From NCBI GenBank assembly GCA_947631685.1, contig CANRMI010000017.1:1-40788 (forward strand): 40,788 nucleotides of DNA, written 5' to 3'. Shown here one piece after another: positions 35,476-40,788 of this stretch. Source of the stretch: an uncultured Lachnospiraceae bacterium. Its GTDB lineage: Bacteria > Bacillota > Clostridia > Lachnospirales > Lachnospiraceae. Every line of letters starts with the position of its first letter. The first letter of the stretch is position 1. The notes below the pieces were generated by a model. That model was not told the origin of the DNA. It did not search any database and was given only the letters and a program-made list of their open reading frames with translations. Both the position numbers and the translations under genes were made by a program.

Positions 35476-37634
35476 CCCACAGGAGGCGCTTCTTCCCCGC
35501 CGTTTTCGCCGTCAGGCTCCGTATCCTCTTCTACGGAGGGGCTGGGAGCAGGCGGTTTGGGCGCGGTCCACGCCGGATCCACCCTGGAGTGGTATTCCTC
35601 CGGCAGACTCTCCTCTACATAGCGGTAATAGTCATTATTCAAAATATTGGCGGAATAATTATACAGCCCCTTGACCTGGCTTTGTATGGCCGCGAAATAC
35701 TCCTCGTCCTCTTCATAGCCCTCCCGCCAAATAGTCTCCTTACTCTTATTGTTGTAGATCACCCTGTCGGTAATAAAGCTCCTGTCCTTGAAAATAACCA
35801 GGGGCGCGCTGTCCGAAAGAATATCCCTTCCCGCGTAGAGCCTGGAATCATATTCAAATCCGAACAGATTTAACAGAGTGGGCAGAATATCCACCGAGCT
35901 GGCCGGTTTGGTCACCTCCACCGTTTCCATTTCACTGTTCCACAAGATCAGGTTGTTCCGGTAAATATCCAGTGTGCCGTCCAAAGGTCTGCCCGCCAGT
36001 TCCTCCAGATTTGCCACCTCCATGGCATAGGGATAGTGGTCGGCGCTCAGGCAGATAACCGTATTTTCCAGCTTGCCGGCCCGATCCAGTTCTTCTATCA
36101 TATATTCCAGCGCCCGATCCAGTTCTATATTGCAGGCAATGTAGGCGCAGCCTTCCTCAGAATAGGGCAGATCCGCTACCTCTTCCTTATGTATGCCCGA
36201 CATCTTGTTGCCGGAGAAATTATAGTTCATATGTCCGGACACCGTCATATAGTACACATGGAATCGATCGTCATTGACATACAGAGGCATGGTTGCCTTC
36301 ATCATATCCAGATCGGAGGCTGGCCAGTAGTTCGCGTGCTCCATCGCAAATACCTGCCCTCCCCATTCGGACTCCTCCAGATCCCCCAGCTTGCTCGCCA
36401 TAAAATTATAGCCCAAATTGGGATGGGAAAGGTTCCTGTCATAGTAGGAAAGGCTGTTGTCGTGGAATGCGTAGCTGTTCACTCCCTCCAGAGAAAAGAA
36501 CGCCGGCAGGGTAAAAGGCATGGCATTGTCCTTGCTTCTCTTCATGGAATGCATCTGGTCCGGGATCAGTCCCGTACAGTTGGTATATTCTCCGTCACTG
36601 GTGGAGGTGGACCATAGGGGCACATAGAACTCGTCAAATACAAACCCGGAATGCACCAGCTTATACAGAGTGGGCGTCAGGTTCTCATCCACCGCATAGG
36701 GAGAAAACCCTTCCGCCGTCAGGTAGATCAGATTGTATCCCTCAAACATGCCCGTGTATTCATTCCGGTTGGTGGGCGTCATACTCTGGGTATATTCCGC
36801 TATTTTCCCAATGGTATCCGAATCCGCCGAAGCCGTAAGTCCGGCAAAATCTATGGGCAGCACATTGGGGGAAGTATCCAGCGGCTCTTCCACAATGGCA
36901 TCCCCGTCCGATACGGCGTCGGAGCCGGAAACATCCCCTCCGCTCACATCCATGGGCACATATGCCGGCACATCCGCGTAGGTGCCCAGATCATCCGCCT
37001 TTTCCGGAAAACTGCCCCCCAGGAAATCCCTGAGCACAGAAGGCGCCACTCCGTATCTGGTAATCACGCCCTCCGGATCATAAAAGCCGCCGTAGTCCTC
37101 ATAGTACAGCGTATTGCCGAAATATCCCCCTACTAACACTAAAATATAAAGGATCAGTCCGCCTGCCAAAAGCGCCCCGTTTTCTATCCGTTCCCGGGAA
37201 GTATGGCTCTTCAAGCGGATTTTTCTGAACCTGAGCAGCAGTCCCGCCGCCACAAGAGGCACCGCCAGCAAAAGCAGATAGACAAAAGCATGCAGGATCC
37301 CCGTCAGCGCCTCCCTCCAGTAATTGGTCAGCGCGTCCTTTCCCGTGTTGACGATAGCCGACACCAAAAGAGGCTGGCGGAAGATCTTCATATAAACCAG
37401 CTGGCTGGCAAACGTGAGGTATACCGCTGCCATACAGAACCAGAAAATGATCTTATTGGACTTCTTGCGCAGAAACCCCATAAGAAAGGAAGCCAGAGCC
37501 GACCACGCGATCCAGACCGGCACCGCGATAATAGGCTGAAAACCCACAAAGCCAAAGCATCCCAGATGATAGACCGCTTCCATATATACATAGGTTCCCA
37601 TAAACATCAAGAAGATCTGCAGCATGCTTCCCAT
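35472..37634 (-). CDS. LTA-synthase-like membrane sulfatase
   Basis: 720 residues from ATG 37634 (GGAGG about 11 nt upstream; a TTG at 37652 is the alternative). Five N-terminal helices (about 1-195) precede an extracellular alkaline-phosphatase-like domain. The predicted nucleophile is a Thr in WSTSTSDGEYTN, matching the KTSDSE site of LtaS. Further metal-site candidates lie in VSGHMNYNF and LSADHYPYAM. Such enzymes move phosphoglycerol units onto teichoic acids or modify other glycans. Two low-complexity parts are unusual: a Ser/Gly/Asp linker before the catalytic domain (DVSGGDVSGSDAVSDGDA) and a Pro/Glu-rich C-terminal tail. Confidence 0.9.
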   Translation of the reverse strand: MGSMLQIFLMFMGTYVYMEAVYHLGCFGFVGFQPIIAVPVWIAWSALASFLMGFLRKKSNKIIFWFCMAAVYLTFASQLVYMKIFRQPLLVSAIVNTGKDALTNYWREALTGILHAFVYLLLLAVPLVAAGLLLRFRKIRLKSHTSRERIENGALLAGGLILYILVLVGGYFGNTLYYEDYGGFYDPEGVITRYGVAPSVLRDFLGGSFPEKADDLGTYADVPAYVPMDVSGGDVSGSDAVSDGDAIVEEPLDTSPNVLPIDFAGLTASADSDTIGKIAEYTQSMTPTNRNEYTGMFEGYNLIYLTAEGFSPYAVDENLTPTLYKLVHSGFVFDEFYVPLWSTSTSDGEYTNCTGLIPDQMHSMKRSKDNAMPFTLPAFFSLEGVNSYAFHDNSLSYYDRNLSHPNLGYNFMASKLGDLEESEWGGQVFAMEHANYWPASDLDMMKATMPLYVNDDRFHVYYMTVSGHMNYNFSGNKMSGIHKEEVADLPYSEEGCAYIACNIELDRALEYMIEELDRAGKLENTVICLSADHYPYAMEVANLEELAGRPLDGTLDIYRNNLILWNSEMETVEVTKPASSVDILPTLLNLFGFEYDSRLYAGRDILSDSAPLVIFKDRSFITDRVIYNNKSKETIWREGYEEDEEYFAAIQSQVKGLYNYSANILNNDYYRYVEESLPEEYHSRVDPAWTAPKPPAPSPSVEEDTEPDGENGGEEAPPVG

Positions 37635-37696
37635 TTCGACAAAATCCTCCAAAATTCAATCTTTTCTCATATTACCACATTCTTGTCAAAAAAGGG

Positions 37697-37732
37697 AATA
37701 TATTAAGCATTTTAAAAAAAGATTAATATATT
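37697..37732. other. AT-only inverted repeat between spoVAE and the sulfatase gene
   Basis: AATATATTAA (37697-37706) and TTAATATATT (37723-37732) are perfect complements across 16 nt. It could be a weak spoVAE transcript end or a protein-binding site; no stronger terminator is seen in this gap. Confidence 0.3.
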
Positions 37733-37767
37733 TTTCATAATTCAACCGCATCCTGCTATTTTTATTT

Positions 37768-38124
37768 TTATTTTTTCATCTTCGGATTAAACACAAAAGC
37801 CGCCAGAAGTCCGAAAATCAGCGCCGCGCTGCAGCCCACCGCGCCGGCCTTAAAGCCGCCCTGGAATAGTCCCAGGAAGCCCGCCTGCTCCATGCCTTCC
37901 TTCACACCCTTCATCAGCACATTGCCGAAACCCAGCAGAGGCACCGAAGCTCCCGCTCCCGCGAACTCTACAAAGGGCTCGTACCACCCGAAAACGCTTA
38001 GAAACGCTCCCAGGCAGACTAAGAGCACCATGATCCGCCCCGGCAGCATTTTGGTCTTCTCCAACAGTATCTGGGCCAGCGCGCAGATCAGACCGCCCAC
38101 CCAGAAAGCATTAAAATAATCCAT
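37768..38124 (-). CDS. spoVAE: Stage V sporulation protein AE
   Basis: 118 residues with four hydrophobic helices: FWVGGLICALAQILLEKTKM, RIMVLLVCLGAFLSVFG, the loop EFAGAGASVPLLGFGN and the end GFKAGAVGCSAALIFGLLAAFVF. SpoVA proteins form the inner-membrane channel for dipicolinic acid in spores. ATG 38124 is chosen for AAAGGAGG 7-8 nt upstream. It is normally adjacent to spoVAD; here ridA and an 81-aa gene lie between. Its start codon sits in a 13-bp hairpin with the Shine-Dalgarno in the loop (separate entry). Confidence 0.93.
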   Translation of the reverse strand: MDYFNAFWVGGLICALAQILLEKTKMLPGRIMVLLVCLGAFLSVFGWYEPFVEFAGAGASVPLLGFGNVLMKGVKEGMEQAGFLGLFQGGFKAGAVGCSAALIFGLLAAFVFNPKMKK

Positions 38125-38165
38125 GATCTTTCCTCCTTTCCGGAATCTTAAAATCATGGATTATT
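38115..38165 (-). promoter_or_regulatory. Hairpin that buries the spoVAE start codon
   Basis: In the mRNA, AAUAAUCCAUGAU (38165-38153) is a perfect 13-nt complement of AUCAUGGAUUAUU (38127-38115), which contains the spoVAE AUG. The 25-nt loop holds the AAAGGAGG site. Such a structure would limit initiation unless opened. Regulation is inferred. Confidence 0.55.
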
Positions 38166-38219
38166 ATATGGATTTTTCTATTCTTTATTCCCTGTGCCTG
38201 TTCTCTTTCTCTGTTCTAG

Positions 38220-38300
38220 TTCTCTGCCCTTGTTCGCTATCTTTGTTCTCTGCCCTTGTTCGCTGTCCTTCTCCAGACTGCCTATCTTAGACTGCCTATC
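38220..38300. repeat. Two short tandem duplications between ridA and spoVAE
   Basis: TTCTCTGCCCTTGTTCGCT occurs at 38220-38238 and 38246-38264 (26-bp period). AGACTGCCTATC occurs at 38275-38286 and 38289-38300 (14-bp period), the last copy running over the ridA stop. The stretch has no coding potential that I can see. Confidence 0.75.
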
Positions 38301-38676
38301 CCAGGTACGCGATGACTTCCACCTCACAGAGCACGTTCTTGGGAAGCGTCTTTACAGCCACACAGCTTCTTGCCGGCGGATTCTCTGTAAAATAACGGGC
38401 ATATACACCGTTGAACGCGGCAAAATCATTCATATCCGCCAAAAAACAGCTGGTCTTTACTACCCTGCCGTAATCCGCGCCTGCCGCCTTTAACAGAGCG
38501 CCGATATTCTTCAGTACCAGCTCCGCCTGCTGTTCAATGGTATCTCCCGTCACATTTCCGGTAGCCGGATCAATGGGAATCTGCCCCGAAGCAAAGAAAA
38601 AATCCCCGGCGATCATTCCCTGGGAATAAGGTCCGATCGCTGCGGGAGCCTTATCCGTTTCTACTTTTCGCATCAT
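38296..38676 (-). CDS. ridA: RidA family enamine/imine deaminase
   Basis: 126 residues, full length. Signature features are PAAIGPYSQGM near the start, FFFASGQIPIDP, the catalytic Arg in NPPARSCVAVKTLPKN and the ending VEVIAYLG. RidA hydrolyses reactive imines such as 2-aminoacrylate made by PLP enzymes. AAGGAGG precedes two adjacent ATGs. Its position inside a spoVA cluster is unusual; in the forespore it could protect PLP enzymes, but this is speculation. Confidence 0.95.
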   Translation of the reverse strand: MMRKVETDKAPAAIGPYSQGMIAGDFFFASGQIPIDPATGNVTGDTIEQQAELVLKNIGALLKAAGADYGRVVKTSCFLADMNDFAAFNGVYARYFTENPPARSCVAVKTLPKNVLCEVEVIAYLG

Positions 38677-38688
38677 ACTTTCCCTCCT

Positions 38689-38934
38689 TTAGTCCTTAGG
38701 CGCCGGCGCGTCAAATTCCACCGTCACATAGAACCCTCTTTCGTTTTCCACAATATTTGTCACAACCCCTTCCCTGACAGGCAGCCGGTCCCGCAGAGGG
38801 ATATTCCCGGACATAGCCAGAGAAGGATCAATGGTATAGTAGTAGTTTCTGGGCAGGACGCCCTCCGTAACGGTGATCTTCTGCCCCACCGTCAACAGTC
38901 CCGGACGTTCCATTTTAAACTCCATTTCCCGCAT
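38689..38934 (-). CDS. Small protein of unknown function, 81 aa, in the spoVA cluster
   Basis: An 81-residue soluble protein, probably beta-rich (GLLTVGQKITVTEGVLPRN, REGVVTNIVENERGFYVTVEFD). No helix or signal peptide is evident. GGAGG lies 7 nt before ATG. It sits 51 nt after spoVAD and 12 nt before ridA, so it is probably co-transcribed in the forespore. I do not recognise the family. Confidence 0.75.
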   Translation of the reverse strand: MREMEFKMERPGLLTVGQKITVTEGVLPRNYYYTIDPSLAMSGNIPLRDRLPVREGVVTNIVENERGFYVTVEFDAPAPKD

Positions 38935-38985
38935 ACTGCCGCCTCCATTTTTCTGTTCCGCTTTATTGTACTAAATTCCGCGGGG

Positions 38986-40023
38986 TTATGCAAGAATTTC
39001 TTCCAGAACTACGGCGTGGGCAATGCCCGGTACGGTCTGCCCCTCGTTAAAGCTGGTTTTGCTGAGCAGCGCGCCCGTAGGTACAAAGAGCACCTTTTTC
39101 CAGTTGCCCTGGGAAAGCTGTTTTAAAATATAAGCGGCCAGCGTAACGGCACTGCAGCCGCAGCCGGAACCTCCCGCATGGGTGTCCTGGCTCTCCCCAT
39201 CGTAAATTTCCAGGCCACAGTCCATGTGTCTGTCAGAAATGTCATATCCCTTGTCACGCAGCAAATCCAATAAAATCCGCTGACCGACACTTCCTAAGTC
39301 ACCCGTGACGATTTTATCGTAGTCCTCCGGATGACTATTATAGTCAATAAAATGGGCCGCTATGGTAGAAGCCGCAGCCGGTGCCATGCAGGCTCCCATA
39401 TTCAGGGAATCCTTCAATCCAAAATCCACGATCTTCCCAACCGTCATACCGGTAATACGGGCCAGAGCCTCCTTTTCCCTCTGCGCCCCCAGCACAAAAG
39501 CGCCGCTTCCCGTCACCGTCCATGTAGCGGACAGGGGACGCTGACTGCCATAGCCTAAAGGAAAGCGAAACTCCTTTTCCGCGCTGGCAAAATGACTGGA
39601 GGTCACACAGACCACATTTTCCGCGAAACCGCCGGAAACTGCCATAGCACCTAACGTCAGGGACTCCCCGCAGGTAGAGCAGGCTCCGTAAACCCCCAGC
39701 AGGGGAATATTGTAGTTCATAATACCAAAGGACGTGGCAATGGATTGACCAAGAAGGTCACCCGCAAAAATATAGCGCATATCCTCCGGCTTTTTCCCGG
39801 CTTTTCCCAGCGCCATATAAACCGCGTCCTTCTGCAGGCTGCTTTCCGCCTCTTCCCAGGTCTTGCAGCCAAACATATCATCCTCGCCCACCATGTCAAA
39901 GAGGAGCCCCAGCGGCCCCTCCCCTTCTTTCTTTCCCACAATGGAGGCGCTGGCATTGATATAGACCTCATGCTCCAGTTTTACGCTCTGGCTGCCCAGC
40001 GTATGCAAAGTCCTCTCACTCAT
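38986..40023 (-). CDS. spoVAD: Stage V sporulation protein AD
   Basis: 345 residues of the thiolase-fold SpoVAD family: VYINASASIVGKKEGEGPLG, DMRYIFAGDLLGQSIATSFG, LGVYGACSTCGESLTLG, ATWTVTGSGAFVLG, THAGGSGCGCSAVTLAAY. SpoVAD binds dipicolinic acid and is essential for loading it into the forespore. Its start overlaps the stop of the 70-aa gene by 4 nt (ATGA). spoVAC, which usually precedes it, is absent from this position. Confidence 0.97.
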   Translation of the reverse strand: MSERTLHTLGSQSVKLEHEVYINASASIVGKKEGEGPLGLLFDMVGEDDMFGCKTWEEAESSLQKDAVYMALGKAGKKPEDMRYIFAGDLLGQSIATSFGIMNYNIPLLGVYGACSTCGESLTLGAMAVSGGFAENVVCVTSSHFASAEKEFRFPLGYGSQRPLSATWTVTGSGAFVLGAQREKEALARITGMTVGKIVDFGLKDSLNMGACMAPAAASTIAAHFIDYNSHPEDYDKIVTGDLGSVGQRILLDLLRDKGYDISDRHMDCGLEIYDGESQDTHAGGSGCGCSAVTLAAYILKQLSQGNWKKVLFVPTGALLSKTSFNEGQTVPGIAHAVVLEEILA

Positions 40024-40232
40024 TCAAATTTTCCCTCTGCCACCATTTTTACCAGTTCATCCAGCTTGCTTTCGTCGTCTATCTGGCTGCTTTTCTGCCG
40101 CAGCACTTCCCTTTCCTCATCACTCATATGGCTGATCCTCTCTACCGCCTTTTCCTCCGAAGCAAAAGCCAGGGGCAGTCCCCAGAGCAGATCTCCTTCA
40201 TATCCATGGCTGAAAGTATTAAATCCGTCCAT
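40020..40232 (-). CDS. Small protein of unknown function, 70 aa, leading the spoVA cluster
   Basis: 70 residues, soluble and mostly helical (EEKAVERISHMSDEEREVLRQKSSQIDDESKLDELVKMVAEGK), with a short aromatic N-terminus (MDGFNTFSHGYEGDLLWG). GGAAGGG lies 5 nt before ATG. It overlaps the spoVAD start by 4 nt, so both are coupled, and it occupies the place where spoVAC is expected. It shows no similarity to SpoVAC, which is a membrane protein. Function unknown. Confidence 0.78.
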   Translation of the reverse strand: MDGFNTFSHGYEGDLLWGLPLAFASEEKAVERISHMSDEEREVLRQKSSQIDDESKLDELVKMVAEGKFE

Positions 40233-40303
40233 TTGTTACCCTTCCTTTCTTTCTTCATTTTCTGGTAATTGCGGAAATTACCCGCGAAATTGCTATCTAT
40301 TGT

Positions 40304-40332
40304 CAGTATGGACGAAGTTTTTTTATTTATGC
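40304..40332 (-). promoter_or_regulatory. SigG-like forespore promoter of the spoVA cluster
   Basis: GCATA (40328-40332) and CATACTG (40304-40310) are separated by 17 bp on the minus strand, close to the SigG pattern GNATA and CATNNTA. It lies about 65 nt upstream of the 70-aa gene. Known spoVA operons are SigG-dependent, which supports the reading. Confidence 0.55.
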
Positions 40333-40386
40333 AGAAAGCTTTCAATGATCGAGGACGATATTGCATGGCCTATTCTGTTATAAAAA

Positions 40387-40420
40387 ACAGCACAGGGAGT
40401 CTTTCCGCTCTCTGTGCTGT
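40387..40420 (-). terminator. Terminator of the MORN-repeat gene
   Basis: A 13-bp stem with one G-U pair (40387-40399 / 40408-40420) is followed on the minus strand by a run of six T. It lies about 35 nt past the MORN gene stop. The rest of the 40233-40453 gap holds the SigG-like promoter and nothing else I can identify. Confidence 0.8.
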
Positions 40421-40453
40421 ATGTAAATCCTCTGTCTCAGCAGGTCCGGGGTA

Positions 40454-40729
40454 TTACTGCTTCTCGCCATTTACCCATGTTTCCTCTGTCTGCGTACCGT
40501 CCGGCGCTGTGTAGATTCCTCTGCCGTTCCTCTTACCGTCAGTATATTCGCCCTCATATACGCCTCCTTCGAGATCGGTATAAATCCCATGACCATTAAA
40601 GTCACCGTTAGCAAACTCGCCTTCATACACTCCGCCAGCCCAAGTCAACTTGCCCTGACCGGCCATTTCATTATTTTTAAATTCACCTTCATATATTTGA
40701 CCGTCGGGCCAGGTTGGATCTATACTAAA
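40454..40729 (-). pseudogene. MORN-repeat protein, 3' half, interrupted by an IS end
   Basis: About 91 residues with at least three MORN repeats (YEGEFKNNEMAGQGKLTW, YEGEFANGDFNGHGIYTD, YEGEYTDGKRNGRGIYTA) and a short tail (WVNGEKQ). The frame continues right into the putative IS end, where an ATG at 40750 offers only a chance start without a good ribosome site. A proper terminator follows the stop, so the 3' end is natural while the 5' half is missing. The secreted repeat protein cut at the left window edge fits as the missing half: after removing the element and one TA the frames join. MORN repeats often mediate membrane or lipid contact; function here is unknown. Confidence 0.75.
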
Positions 40730-40731
40730 TA

Positions 40732-40788
40732 AGTAGACACGATCATGCACTACCTGTTACAATAAATCAGACACCAAAAAGGAGGCAC
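40732..40788 (+). mobile_element. Left end of a putative insertion sequence (partial)
   Basis: AGTAGACAC (40732-40740) mirrors GTGTCTACT at 51-59 and is preceded by TA (40730-40731). About 36 nt inside, AAAAAGGAGGCAC (40776-40788) is a strong Shine-Dalgarno placed where a rightward transposase would start just beyond the window. Both window edges thus carry opposite ends of what appears to be the same IS type in the same orientation. Confidence 0.5.

Noticed and set aside
37653..37700. TTGACA on the minus strand upstream of the sulfatase gene as a promoter
   Set aside because: The only TAATAT nearby is 9 bp away, too close for a SigA promoter; an extended -10 (TGGTAATAT) is possible but unsupported by a -35.
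38220..38300. Possible CRISPR or phase-variable repeat array
   Set aside because: There are only two copies of each repeat with different periods, no unique spacers and no cas genes.

Overview
The window reads as a chromosomal segment of a spore-forming member of the Lachnospiraceae (Bacillota, Clostridia). This rests on the stage V sporulation genes spoVAD and spoVAE, a GerMN-type lipoprotein, an LTA-synthase-like sulfatase, strong AGGAGG ribosome binding sites, SigA-type promoters and moderately GC-rich housekeeping genes. About 35 complete protein genes, one tRNA and two broken genes can be supported. Most genes lie on the minus strand in long, tightly spaced clusters.

Region 1 (1-1216) holds the 5' half of a secreted repeat protein cut by what looks like the end of an insertion sequence, then a tRNA-Gly(GCC) with its own promoter and terminator. 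Region 2 (1266-3758) has a membrane-anchored family 3 glycosidase, an AT-rich stretch with a possible 57-residue peptide gene, and an unknown 130-residue protein. Region 3 (3771-8932) is an aspartate/threonine/glycine operon read leftward: glyA, hom, a phosphoglycerate-mutase-like gene that is probably the homoserine kinase, and lysC. Region 4 (9098-20393) holds a PAP2 phosphatase, an AT-rich polytopic membrane protein, a GT2 glycosyltransferase, an SfsA-MutY fusion, a 5'-nucleotidase, a DUF1653 protein, a two-component system with an anchored partner protein, and holA. Region 5 (20435-26405) links competence genes (comEC, comEA) with a second two-component system and a GerMN lipoprotein.

Region 6 (26560-33891) is arginine biosynthesis. 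A GNAT-argJ-argB-argD series runs left and argG runs right, from a shared intergenic region with ArgR-box-like operators. An orphan solute-binding protein and a small transporter follow argD. Region 7 (33897-37634) holds a DUF1294 protein, an orphan LytTR regulator, a DUF5721-like protein and the convergent sulfatase. Region 8 (37768-40332) is an unusual spoVA operon, 70-aa protein - spoVAD - 81-aa protein - ridA - spoVAE, with a SigG-like promoter. The window ends in the 3' half of a MORN-repeat protein, cut by the opposite end of an insertion sequence.

The most striking observation concerns the two window edges. Each ends in a matching terminal inverted repeat next to a TA. Removing the element and one TA joins the two broken genes in frame into one secreted MORN protein of about 338 residues. 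Other points are a recurring GC hairpin directly before the Shine-Dalgarno of five genes, a 13-bp hairpin that buries the spoVAE start codon, a 12-nt tandem repeat that multiplies start codons at argD, and the SfsA-MutY fusion.
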